Source: Glandiceps talaboti
Taxonomy: Eukaryota; Hemichordata; Enteropneusta; Spengelidae
Assembly: GCF_964340395.1 (NCBI RefSeq)
Contig: NC_135549.1
Coordinates: forward strand, 11,612,342-11,676,341
Length of the DNA stretch: 64,000 nt
Reading direction: 5' to 3'
The stretch's first letter is position 1; every line of letters begins with the position of its first letter. Positions 26,601-41,070 of the stretch are shown here, piece by piece. The notes beneath the pieces are model-generated. The model was not told the origin of the DNA, ran no database searches, and saw only the letters and a list, made by a program, of their open reading frames with translations. The translations under genes were made by a program, and so were the position numbers.

Positions 26601-29600
26601 ATTATAACTCGTACTCCCAATTTGTCTTAATTTTCATAAACGTTTGGTTCATGGAATTTGTTCCTTGGGAACTATTTCCATGATCCTCACCCGATTTCTG
26701 TTTTGTATCATACTTTCAACGAATGTATATTTTGTTTTAATTTTATGGTGGAATAATTTCAATTCAATTCAATTCAATTCAATTCATTTCAATACAATTC
26801 AACTCAATTCAATAATTCAATTCAATTCAGTTCAGTTCAATTCAATTCAATTCAATTCGATTCGATTCGATTCGATTCGATTCGATTCGATTCGATTCGA
26901 TTCGATTCGATTCGATTCGATTCAATTCAATACATTCAATTCAAAGTAGATAAATGTTGAGATTGGAAGGGGTTTTACAGTTAGTACAAAGCCGTGACAA
27001 TGTTAAGGGAACTATTGGTAAAAAACATGAGTTATGTCAGAGGAAATAATTGTATTGTCCGATGTAACAGCCATGACAAATGTGAAGTGTGACCTACACA
27101 AATCCGCTAATCTCCCTTTTCCTATATAATTTCAATTTCAAACCATGATTATGATTGATAATGTTCTTGTTATTCTGGTATTTAGGGGAGGGGTTGTTAA
27201 AAAGTAAGTTCATACCTCAAGAAATACCAGACTTATATTGATAGGCTAAATTGACTTATATACATTTCGTGCATATTGAGTTAAAGAACACGCTTACCTT
27301 TACGGGGCGATGGGGTTTTCTTCGCTGTAGATGTAAATAAACGATTTGTGTTACTGATTATTGAATCCTAAGGAGAATTGCTGAACAGCGGACAACATAA
27401 GGACTGGCAGAAGAGGGGAACTTGTGGTAAAATACACGAGATGAGTCAAAGGCAATCTTAACACATTCTTGTTATTCTGGTACATAGGGAGAGGGAGTTG
27501 TTAAAAAGTAAGTTGAAACCTATTTATTGATAAATGATACCTATTAATACCTATAAGTTGATTACATATTTAGATACACGTGTATAACTTAAGGCATAAC
27601 CATTTCATCAAGGCCAGCGCAATCTGATAACAAAACGGGTGCAGTGGATACCCCTGATATACATTTCGTGCATATAGAGTTAAAGAACACGCTTACCTTT
27701 ACGATGAGATGCTAGTTTCTTCGCTGTAGATGTAAATAAATTATTTTTGTTACTGATTGTTGAATCCTAAAGAAAAGTGCTGAACAGTGGACAACATAAG
27801 GACTGGCAGAAGAGGGGAACTAGTGGTAAAATACACGAGAAAAGTCAAAGGAAATGATTGTAAGATGTTACAGCCACGTCAAATGTAAGGTGTGACTTAC
27901 CCAAAATCCCCTAATCTCCCTTTCCCTATATATGCACCTTTCAATTTTAACACATTCTTGTTATTCTGGTACATAGGGAGAGGGAGTTGTTAAAATTAAA
28001 GTAAGTTGATACCTCGAGAAATGCCAGACCAAGACTTATATTAACACACTAAATTGACTGATATACATATCATGCATATTGAGTTAAAGAACACACCCAG
28101 TCCACCAGAACGGTGACGGGGTGAGCCACAGGTGCGCATAACTACATATTTAAACACACGTGTAAACCTCAAGGCATGGCCATTTCATCAAAGCCAGTGT
28201 AAATCGGATAACAACACGGGTGCAGTGGATATCCCTGATATACATTTCGTGCATATTGAGTTAAAGAACATGCTTACCCTTACGAGGAGATGAGATTGTC
28301 TTCGCTGTAGATGTAAAGAAAATATTTTTGTTACTGATTGTTGAATCCTAAAGAAAAGTGCTGAACAGTGGACAACATAAGGACTGGCAGAAGAGGGGAA
28401 CTAGTGGTAAAATACACGAGAAAAGTCAAAGGAAATGATTATAAGATGTTACAGCAACGTCAAATGTAAGGTGTGACTTACCCAAAATCCCCTAATCTCC
28501 CTTTCCTTATATATAGGCATTTCAATTTTAACACATTGTTGTTATTCTGGTACATAGGGAGAGGGGGGGGGGGTGTTAAAAAGTAAGTTAATACATCGAA
28601 AAATACCAGACCAAGACTTATATTAACACACTAAATTGACTGATATACATATCATGCATATTGAGTTAAAGAACACACCTCGTCCACCAGAACGGTGACG
28701 GAGTGAGCCATAGGTTGGTATAATTACATATTTAGATACACGTGTATAACTCATGTCCAGCATACGAGGCCTGGAAATTTCATCATGGCCAGTGGAATCG
28801 GATAACATATCTGGCGCAGTGGATATCCCATCTGAAGCATCCGATTCGCTCTCTTCAACCACTACCATAGATGTTAGTTTTGTAATAAAGTTGTACTTAA
28901 GTGATAAATCGACTATTTTTCGTTTTAAAATTTGGCACTTGAATTCGTTATCTTCAAGCTTAATCTCTTCGAAAAGTTGCTTTATGGTAAGATATACCCA
29001 TAGTCTTTCTGTTATAGACTCGACAATTTCCTCGTCCAGTGGACTTTGCTCGGTTAAATCCTGGATGTAAGGAACAAACAGAATCAAAACAATCTCCTTA
29101 TAATGTATTGTTTTTTTTAGATTTAATAAAATATGTTCACTTAAACCTTTTTTTGTACCATACAACCATAGACATAGAGTGGTCTCAGATTTAAAATACT
29201 ATTTGACAAAGAAATACATCGACCCGCAATATTCGCACGTAGATTGCGTATATTACATCTCCCGATCAAGATATTGAAGAAAGGTGTAGAGTTAGTAGGT
29301 AGGTAGGTTAGGTAGTAAATCTATTCCACGCCTTCATTTGTGAATTCATGCTTATGGTGATGTTAATGTAATCGTATTCACCTTACCTGTAGTTCAGTAT
29401 GTGCCTCAAACAAAACAACGCCATTTGACCAATCACCAGTAACTTCAGCTTGCAACTGGCTTCCCCAACCAACATTCAATTTTCCTGCAACTACTATCTC
29501 AGAACCATCGAAATAAACAGGGTATTTAGTCCGTGTGAGCGATAACATGTCGACGATGTCGCCCAAGTATCGAATGTGAACGTCAAACAAGATAGGATTG

Positions 29601-32600
29601 GCAATTTCATCGTAAAAACCTTTTAATTGCAGACTGGCGTCCGCGTCTTCAAATATTTTCTTACCGACACCTCTATTCTGTAATGACAATTTCTCGAGGA
29701 ATTCTTGATCTACATCGTTTCCAAAGCCAAGACAGAAAAGTGAGCCCTGTCCCTCTATGACCGATGCAAAATTGTCTGCAATTTCCTCCTGATTTGTCTG
29801 CCCAACTGTTGGAAGACCGTCAGTTAACAATATAAGGAGTGAGGCTGACTTAGACGACGAAGTAATGCTGTTGGCCGAATATTTGCGAAGGGTCAGTGCC
29901 CCTTTAATGAGAGCTTGGTTAATATTAGTACCTGTAACAGAGAATAGAGCAGATTGTACTTAATATTAAACATTGTCTAATGGATCTTGAACCATAAAGT
30001 TGATTTTCAAAGTAAATTCCAAAGTACAGTAAATTGAAATAAACTAGGTAACATCATGCATATCATCATATTACATATTGGTATTGTCAAAATAGTGCTA
30101 TTATTAGTGAAATTTATTCTTTTCACTTACCACCATGTGCGTTAAGATGGTTAATAAACCAGTTTGCGGCATTGACGTTTTGTTGAGATGCAGGGACCAG
30201 TCCATTCCTCCGCCACTTACGGACATCACTACTGAAGGTGACTATGTTAAACATATCGCCAGGGCGCATATCGGCCAAAATGCTCTTCATTGCTGTCTTG
30301 GTTTGAGTTAATTTCCGTCCATTCATTGATCCACTGGTGTCTATAATGAAGACAACGTTCTTGTTGGCGGGTGGAATACCAATTGGAGCAAAATGATGGA
30401 CAAAATAACTACCTAGAATCTGAAAGTGGATACACAGAGATACTCAACATGAATGATAACTTTAAAAATATAGATTGATGAATAGACAAAAGAAATAATT
30501 AAAAATCAACTAAACAACTAACATAAACAATCAATAAATAAATGTTAAAATAAAACCTTCAAGGTTGCTGGATATTTTGGTTAAACAAAGAAAGAGTTTC
30601 ACTTTTTGTCTATAGACCGTAAGTACATATGCAATTGGAAGACATGGAAATCCTATTCAAAATATGGCTCGTAGGCCAAACAGTAGTGGCCTTCGACTAA
30701 AAACCTTCCTTCTGCCGATTCACAACTTAGGCCTAATACAAAAATTGTGTGGTTTCGGTTACACTCAATTTTTGAATAAGTGAGATAGATATTTTATTCT
30801 ATTTTATTCTATATTTTTTATATGTGAGTGTCTAGTTTCGGTAGTTATGTTTTCCGTTGTTTTCCATATGGTCTCTGTGTTATTGATTTCTTCTAATCAG
30901 ATGTACAACCATTACAGATTGAAAGAATAGTTTTATATTGTCTGTTTTAGTTGATGTCAGTTTCCGCATCCACTATTTCTGGCAACATTTCACAATTTTC
31001 CCGATTTTTTTTTTCGAATACGTAAAAAAAGGTTTAGAGTCGGCGGCAGTGCAAGTCTAGGAGGGGTCGGGTAACCGGAACCAAACAATTTTTTTTTCTA
31101 GGCATTACCGAAACCCCATTTATTCTCTACTTCGGTTTGCATCCCTTATTTCTACCAACTTCACAAGATCCAAGTTATTATAATTGATATTTGAAGGTAA
31201 CCTACATCTATATCTAACACTCAAGATACTGCCAATTGCATGGCAAACAAACAGCACATAGGCAAGACAAAATTAAAATTTAGAAGAAGAAAATAATCAA
31301 GGAGATTGATCAATTCTCCCTTTGATAATCTTTGGTATGTTCTCTATTATTGCATTTTGGTTATACAGCTTTATAAAATGTCCAACAACACTAGTAATAT
31401 ACAAAGTATGTATTTCCGTACCTGCAATTCACCTGCGTTAAATTCATGATTTACATCATAGCGAACGACAAAATCTCCCATAATTCCATCCTCAGTTGCA
31501 ATCACATTTTGCTCCCGAGGAGATGGGTTAAACGTGACATGTGCAAAACCGGGCGATTCTTGTACAATATCAACGTATGAACTATTTTCCTCTCGTCCAC
31601 TCCATCTGTCAATTGCATTAGTTTGAATATCTGGTACTTGAATGAAACTTATCCCCTGTGGTTCTGTCAGAAATACACGGACCTTTAGGTTGCCTATAAT
31701 CTGGAAATAGTATATAAGAGTAGGAAGGTTCAACAAATATATGATACCAGATAGTGACATAAACTTAAGAAAAGACCAACTGACGACCAAGTAAGGGATT
31801 GCTTCGTCTCTTGTATGTAGAAATTAACCCGTCCTGTTTCATAGCTTAGATGTACAAACTGACCAGTCTTATTTCATAGCTTAGATGTACAAATTGACCA
31901 GTCCTATTTTATAGATTAGATGTACAAATTAACCAGTCCTATTTCATAGATTAGATGTACAAATTGACGAATCCTATTTCATAGCTTAGATGTACAAATT
32001 GACCAGTCCTATTTTAAAGATTAGATGTACAAATTAACCAGTCCTATTTCATAGATTAGATGTAAAAAATGACCAGTCCTATTTCATAGCTTAAATGAAT
32101 ATATTGACCAGTCCTATTTCATAGCTTAGATGTACGAATTGACCAATCCTGACCAGTCCTATTTCATAGCTTAGATGTACAAATTGACCAATCCTATTTC
32201 ATAGATTAGATGTAGAAATTGACCAGTCCTAGTTCATAGCTTAGGTGTAGAAACTGACCAGTCTTATTTCATAGCTTAGATGTACAAATTGACCAGTGCT
32301 ATTTCAGAGCTTAGATGTACGAATTAACCAGTGCTATTTCATAGCTTAAATGTACGAATTAACCAGTGCTATTTCATAGCTTAGATGTACGAATTGACCA
32401 GTGCTATTTCATAGATTAGATGTACAAATTGACCAGTGCTATTTCATAGCTTAGATGTACAAATTGACCAGTGCTATTTCATAGATTAGATGTACAAATT
32501 GACCAATCCTATTTCATAGCTTAGATGTAGAAACTGACCAGTCCTATTTCATAGATTAGATATACAAATTGACGAATCCTATTTCATAGCTTAGATGTAC

Positions 32601-33627
32601 AAATTGACCAGTCCTATTTCATAGCTTAGATGTACAAATTGACTAGTCCTATTCCATAGCTTAGATGTACAAATTGACCAGTCCTATTTCTTTGATTAGA
32701 TGTACAAATTAACCTGTCCTATTTCATAGCTTAGATGTAGAAATTAACCAGTCCTATTTCATAGCTTAGATGTACAAATTGACCAGTCCTATTTCATAGC
32801 TTAGATGTACAAATTGACCAGTCCTATTTCATAGATTAGATGTACAAATTGACCAGTCCTATTTCATGGCTTATATGTACAAATTTACCGATCCTGTTTC
32901 ATAGATTAGATGTAGACTATTTCATTGATCAGATGTACATATTTATAAGTCCTGGCGTCGATGGGAATGTCGATCGATGGATGTTAATTATAAACAACTA
33001 CCAGATGTATCTGCTTAAACTGCAAAAAGCAAATTAAATGAAGATTTCAAAGGTAAACTCAAAAGGGAAATAGTACGTTGCACCTGTGTTATGAAATAAT
33101 TGCAACATGTAACGATCGAGTATCTATGATGGCAATATGGAATAAACGTAACGCACCTGGTGAGGTTTTATTATAATTCTGTGTTCATAGATGCCACGAC
33201 GTCGAAATAACAGCTCTTGATAGGTTAAGACAAACTTAGCCTTTTCGCCAGACCTTACATTCATAGATACGGCGAAAGTGTCTGTTTCCCGTTCTCTGAA
33301 ATCAAAGTAACGTCAATTTAAGTTTTAAGGTATTTACGTAAAGGCAACAAAACTTCTGATCTGGCATAATTGAATCTCCTCTCTATATCTAGGACCATCT
33401 TGAATTTTTAGTGGTATATGTGTGATATACGTAGACCTATAGTAGTAGACTGGGAAAGTCGTTATTTTGATGGAGTTATGTATTTATGAATTTTTTCGGT
33501 CAGTTTGCGAATAATAAGACTGAAAGATCGCTTTAACTGCGAAATCTCGTTTGATTGTGTTACATCATTTTAGTGGGAATCACGACTGAGTCCTCTTGTT
33601 TTACCAGTGCTAATTCACCATTAGTAA

Positions 33628-33721
<94 letters not shown>

Positions 33722-36139
33722 TTTTGACCAATGAAGACAAAGCCTCTTGCCTTATTTGAACTTTCACCTCTAAAATTACCATGGTAACACTTTGTATTAA
33801 AATCTGCCAATTAATCATATTCGTAACGATATGTACCCACCCATTCAAGCACGATTACGCGTCCCATCTCTCTACAAAGTTTTGCATTAATTATGTATAT
33901 GGCTGTGATCGCACTTGGCTGTGAATTGAATATTCAGTTCGTTTACCATCAGTTCGTTTATCATCTTCGAAATACATTTTTCGTTTGACGTTTCCAGGGA
34001 TTTTTACAACGTTTGGTAGAGCTGAAAAGAACCTGGTCGACTCTTATTTGTCGCCCAGCACGCCAGAAATATAGTCTAGGGGAGAGTAGATTTTAGATTT
34101 ACATATGTTGTTTGACCTCTACTGAAATGTTTCTTTGGTAAAACGCCAAGAATATATTCATAGTTAAAGTTTCCGAATTATAATAAAAAAAATTTTCCGT
34201 TTGTTTGTGAAGTCCGGGATTAAAACCAAATTCGAATATGAAAACCAAGAACTATGATATCAGTATACGCGCGCGCTAGTATAAAGTTTGTTGTTAAATG
34301 GTGAACAAAGTTTTTAAATTAACTCACTTGATAACAACATGTCCAGCTGTTTGTCCTCGTTGTCTGGCACTGTCATACGTTTGCTGGGCGTTTGCCTTCT
34401 TCTTTACCGCACCAACATACATTTTAGTTCCAATTTCCCTGTAGAGACACAAATAGCAACCAAGAAAATGCATGACACGAGCAGATGAAGAGGACATATA
34501 TTGTTCATCTCATGAAGTGAATTAGGCTACATTGGAGAGAGAAGTGTCACCACTGAACTCAAGACCGTAAATTGTCTTGACGTCGATAGAATGATCTCGA
34601 TAGAGAACTTAAAATCAACAACATGTGTTTTGAACCATTCTCTCTTATATGTCCATCATGCTACTATATATACTGCCCGTTGCAAGTTACCGTTCAGTGG
34701 CTCTGTTTGATACAACCACACATAAATCAATACGAAACTGTACATGCTACACTTTAAGATTAGGTGAATATACATGTAGTGACGTAACTGTGACGTTTCA
34801 CTTTTTACCAGCGATATAACTCATGCGTTGTTCATGTAACGGCAGGTTTCCTCAGCATTTGTTGATACGTACCAACAATTATGTCACCGCATCTTTTCTA
34901 TATTATACCTAAATACTAAGATTGAGTTCTGCCAGTATCAAGTAATTAATGAGTGTGTTTCAGTAAGTAGAATACAATATGTAACATTTCGTAGGCAACA
35001 AACATCACGTCCAAAAACCGTCTAAACTTGGCCTGTGTCCCTTTAAATTAAATGACATCATGGAAACTCGGATATTGACATCAAATATAGATATCAAAGC
35101 ATTGGCGCCCGTGTGTCTGTGTCTAAATGCACTATGATTAAATTCGTTTATTTCGTTTATACGAACTGTAGGAAGAAACTGCGATGTTGCTATCTTACCG
35201 TGGAACATGCAGTTTCTTATTACATGTAGTTTCTATGTGTTGTATCAACATAGTCGCTGAACGGTCACATGAAATGGACTGAAATATTCCAACTCATGAT
35301 CAGAGTAAATACATGCAACAAATGTGATGCACATTATTCAACGGATTGTGAAGCCTGATTGTGATAGGTGTTAACACTTACGCTGTAAAGTTTGTCACAA
35401 ATGCTGATTCCGGTATCTTCATTTCGAACGTAACTTCCCTGGCCCAATAGTCACCATTCTTCAAAACGCTTGTAACCACTGTAGTTGCGAAGCGTGACGT
35501 AATATGAGAAGTGATATGAAGTTTCTTGATCACCGGCTGAAGAAACCAAGTACGCAAGTGTTAGATCAAAATCCAAATTTAACTTGCTGTTAATTTTGTG
35601 TCTTTGTATCCTAAAGGAAACACTTAGTAATTACACTCAAATGGGGGAGGGTCTGGAAATGGGAGCGGGGTGGGGGCTGTTTGGGGGAAATCAAGGAACG
35701 GTCGCATTTTATTTTTATGACTAATTCTTTTGTCTACTTTGAATATTTTTTTTTTTGATTTGGGCATCCACTGCTGTCATAACTGTCTACTGCAACATAT
35801 CCTACCAATGCCTCTGTTTGAAGTTGAAACTATTAGCACTGGAATATATTAACACATTGCCACCACCAGGCTGATTTTACATTCCCGGATTAAACAAGAG
35901 TTGTCCAACGTTCCTGAGACCATGATTTGACTGCGAGACATGACCTCATACTTGTATGTTTTCGAAGATGTTGATCATTACACTTACATTAAACACGAAT
36001 TCGCAAATGATCAAAACATTCTCCCAACATACAATGCATTGAGAGATCATGTTTCGAGCAATGAGATTTTTACTTTCATTTTTGTTACCCCCTGTAAGGG
36101 GCGGGGGGGGGGGGGTTATTTTATGCCTTTGTCTGTTCT

Positions 36140-36174
<35 letters not shown>

Positions 36175-37678
36175 TGTCTGTCTGTCTGTCTGTGGACACG
36201 ATATCTCAAAAACTACAGTACCGATTCTAATGAAACTTGCTACACATATTCCATATTCTAATTAGTGAGTTAAATTAGGCTATATCTTAAGAATGTAAGC
36301 TTCAAATTCAATATAACCAAGTATATACATCAACCATAACAAAGCATGCATATCCTACAAAGCCTGTTGACATGGTTTTTAGTTGTAATGATTATTAATT
36401 AATTTTGTTAATTAGGCTATATCTTATGAATATTACTTCAAATTCAATTTAATTAGTATATACATTAAACATAACGAAACACATGTTATAATGCTTGTTG
36501 ATGTAACTTATGGTTTAATGAGAAATTTGCATAATTGATGATTTTCAGTAATTAAGCTGTATCTAAAGAATGCATTTTCAAAACATTTACATATTATATC
36601 TGCCACAACAAAGCACACAATCATGTCCTTTTGAGCCAGTTGGCCTAGTTTATAAAGTCATATCTGGAGAATGCACACTTCAAATTCCGCAAAATTTGTT
36701 CATACATCAACCATAGTAAGCATGTCGTAAAACGTCTTTCGGCATAGTATTTAGTTTTAAATGAGTAATTTGCATAGTTTTTGGTAATTAGGCTATATAT
36801 TAGGAATGCAAAATTAAATATAATTTGGCACAGACATCACACCAAAACACAGCACATCCTACAAGGGCTGTTGGCATAGTTTTTATTTTTAATGATTAAC
36901 ATACATAATTTATTATTTTCTGTAATATTGATATATTTTAATAAGTATGCATTCCAACAATGTGCGCAGGAGCAAACACCCACGGTTTGCCCTTACAGGA
37001 GGCTTTCAGTGTAAATTTCGTTTAAACTAAAATGCCCGTTGTACTGACTTATTATTTTAATTTTATCGAATTATTCATTATAAATTCATTAAATTGGTGT
37101 AAAAAACATGGGAATATTCAAACAGCTGTAACTTAACACCATGGTCCTAAAAAGTAGCCCTACCTCAACTCTCTTTCTCTAAAATATGACCCTCCTCATT
37201 CAAAAAAAATGAGATAAATGCTTTCAGATATGTAAAAGGGTATGGGCACCAGAATCAATAGTAGGACTGTATCCTACCGCTGCCACCAATGCTGAAAGTT
37301 TTACAGGCATTGGACAATTTCCCAGTACTACCACCATGTGGATGTGTGTGAAGGCACTGCATTAATAAATACCTGTTTTTGGATCTCATTGACTAATTTA
37401 ACTCCTGACGATTGGCACACTCCTGGCATCGCCGGGAACGAGTTCAATATCTCCACAAGATTATCCCTAGTATCTTACCCAACAGCTCCGATTTTATACC
37501 TGTGAGACCCACTCCTCTCCTCACCACATTACATGGTTGTCAGCAGCAATCTGATATAGACTGATATCATGGTACCTAACCCTAACTCTAATCCTAACCC
37601 TAACCCGAATGACAGCAATGGGATTTGGAGCGGTGGTGGCGATGGGATGACACCCCCCCCCCCCCCAAAAAAAAAAAA

Positions 37679-37721
<43 letters not shown>

Positions 37722-40700
37722 AAAAATAAATAAAGAATAATGCAATGTTAGGCAATACAATGAGCCAAAGTAACATGTGCCCCACCCCTTTCTAAAATAT
37801 GGCCCTCTCCAAAGAGCCGATTTGTAAAATGTGACACCCCTCAGACCCCCGGCCATCCCCCTTGTAAATTAATCCTGGAGGCTCCCTAAAACATGACCAA
37901 TTCCAGTGTTATTGACTTCAACGTACCTCTAGCTCTACGCATCAAGAAAAATCAACGCGGAGACACGTTCATGAGGTCTGTTCTCTCGACACGGGTTTAA
38001 CCCGTGACATGCACTGACATGTTCACTATTTATCCGTTCGTATTGACTGACTACTAATAACTCATTTAATGCAATGTATATAAACAATTGATGACGTGTT
38101 TGTTCCTGTTTATTTCAACATTCTGATCTTTTACAACAAGGGCAGATATCATAACTTATCTGGACTTAGCACTTCTGAAATATTTATGTTGGGGAAAGAT
38201 GTTTCAACAACAACAATCTGACATACTTCTCTCCTGTAGAGGACATATTAGTTGTTAACTCCAAAAATCTACGAGACGTTGTATACACCGGGAATGTAAA
38301 AAGGATTTAAAGAAACTATGAAATGATATATACATTGATACATCTATACAAACACATTATGTTTCGGAGCAGACCAACTTTCAAGGAGAAGATTCTTGCA
38401 TTTGAAAAAAAAAAAATTTGTATAAAAGTGTGTTTATAAATCATTTGTACACCCCTTGCCCTATTATGCAGTCGATAACCTGGACTTTGTCAGTTCGCTT
38501 TTATTGGAGCATTTTGAAATTACAAGGGGTGGGGAATGGTGGGCACATTTTACAAATTGGTTCTCGGGGGGGGGGGGGGGAAGGCCATATCTTAGGAAAT
38601 GGAACTAGGAGAGGGTCACGTTGTACTTTCACTCATTGTATTATCTGACGTTGCATTATTGTTATTTTGGAATCCCGTCGCTGCCACCAGTTACAACTAC
38701 CATATCCCACCACTATTGTATTGTAGTATCAGAAAACATTAGTCAAATCACTGCTGACAACCATGCAGTTAATCAATTCTTATAGATGTGGTGTGAGGTG
38801 AAGAGTTGGGCTTACAGGAGTGAAAGGGTGACAGTGTGGTAAGATATTGATGGCATTGTGATGGAATCGGGATGCTGACCTTAATCCTGACAACGTCGCG
38901 AGTATCGAGTATTCCAATCTTGTCTTTGGCAGATTTGGTCTTTAGCTAGGCCAGTTAAGATTCAAACACGGGAGTACATTAACGCAATGCATTCACACAA
39001 ATTCACTGTTGTGGTATTAGTGGGAATCAACAAATGCCTTTAAAGCCATCGATGTGCTGGCAGCAGTGAGATCAAATCCGTGCCATTGATTCTGGGATAT
39101 ATGTCTCTTTTCATAATTGACAGAATTTTGACCTAATTACAAAAAATTCGACTGGGAGTAGAGTCATATTTTAGAGTAAGGGAATTGAGGGGGGGGGTTA
39201 CTTTTATGAATTGGAATTGGTGGAGGGTCATATATAATCGACCGACCATGCTTTGATTTCCCCTGCTCCCTGTAATCAGTTATGAATGTTCCCTAAGGTT
39301 ATTTGTTGTTGATTGTATACAAAGTAGATTCGTGGAGATGTTCCCTTACCTTTTGTATAGGTTAACACTAGAGATGTGCGCATGTATTATTACAATTTTT
39401 GAATAGACAAGCCTAGTGTATAATTGTCTTCAAGAAAAATCAAAATAGATGGAATAGTAGAGTAACATTTCGTCCTTCAAATCTACCGGTATGCTATACA
39501 GACATAAACACAGGAACGAAATTGTACGTATAATTCATTGAACTAAGTTTATCAATGATTATCGCTCAATCAGGAATTATTGGTATTAAAGAACATTACT
39601 TGTGGTAATGTTAAATTGGAAAGTTTTCCTTAAACTGTAAAGAAACTGACCCATAACTTAAAATCACCAATGACGCTATATAGCATGATTGTAAATACTG
39701 TGACGCAATTTGCCCAAGTTTACGTTGTCAATAATCCATTAGTAGCAAGAAAGATAGGATTAAAGTAATGATATAAATTAACATGCAGTAACCATAACAA
39801 CTCAGTCTATCGACACCAAAGAGTGATTTTGAATAAAATACTATACTTACATTAGAATTGTGGTTGTTGATTCCCCTCCTGTCACGTGACAACTGCAAAG
39901 GAAAGAAAAACACTGGATTCAGTATTGTCTACGGTCTTTAAAAATGGAAAAAAGTGAAAGGCTATGAAAGAACAACTTTAGTTCATATCTATTTTTAGAG
40001 GATCAAATAGCTAGATTAATGTACATACCTTTCAAAATATATGTCTGTATTAAAGTACATGTCACTTTTAATACAACAAATTAATGGCTTTTCTTACAGT
40101 CATCAAACAATATGCAGTCTCTTGGGTTTATTTTTTCCATTTTCTTTCCTGTTAAAGAGTGAATCCCAGTCTTTCATTCATATACCCTGGAGTGGCCACG
40201 AGTGCACGAGTACATAATACAACAACAATGGGACTGCATACCTGAAACAAGCGAATCAGCTGGTGGGATGATGTGCTGGTAATAACTTATTTAGAACTGA
40301 ATGTCGACAAGACCAAAGAAATCAATATAGATTTTAGAAACACAGTACGGATCACATTCCGCTATCAGTTCACGGTAAAGAGGTGGAAATTGTTGAACTA
40401 TTTCAAATTTCTTGGTGCCCTTATTTCAGAGAATTTGAAGTGGGAAAAACATGCCGATAATGTTCTAAAGAAAGTCCAACACCGGCTCTTCTTTCTCCGT
40501 CGCCTAAAGATTTTCGGTGACAACAAAACTATCATGATCAAATTTTACCATACCTTGGTCGAATTGAGTTTTCTCGTTCACTCTCTGGTACTGCAATATT
40601 ACTATGAAAGACGACCATGCTAAGCTAAATACTATTGTTAAAACTACATTTTCAATTATTGGAGAAGACCTACCTTCCCTTGAATCACAGTGACTCCTTA

Positions 40701-41006
40701 TTGATCGCACCACAAGGAAATCGAAATCAATAATCAACGATGAATCTCACCCTACTTGCACACAATATTATGATTGAATTACTGCCTTCAGGATCACGGT
40801 ATAGAGCAATTAAATCAAAGACGAATCATTTCAGTAATAGATTTTACCCAACGGCCGTACGCGTACTGAACATACATGTCTATCATTACATTTTATTATT
40901 TTATATTTACTTATCTTTTATAAGTGAAACTACACAAATGTCCTTTATAAACTTTTACGTTTACATGTGATAAGAAAGTTAGTAGTAGTAGAAGTAGTTG
41001 TAGTAA

Positions 41007-41070
<64 letters not shown>

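Larger units (their letters stand above)
27240..28690. repeat. Tandem units carrying the microexons
   Basis: Three related units, with microexon starts 399 and 581 bases apart. Each contains a microexon, a conserved intronic stretch (the segment with GGACAACATAAGGACTGGCA) and a decayed copy of the 3' half of exon 28679-29060. The relics lie near 28086-28240 and 27545-27660. They lack usable splice acceptors and are not coding. The arrangement shows repeated local duplication that started within exon 9. Confidence 0.7.

Noticed and set aside
28753-29070. 105-codon plus-strand ORF
   Set aside because: Antisense shadow of ITIH copy 2 exon 28679-29060.
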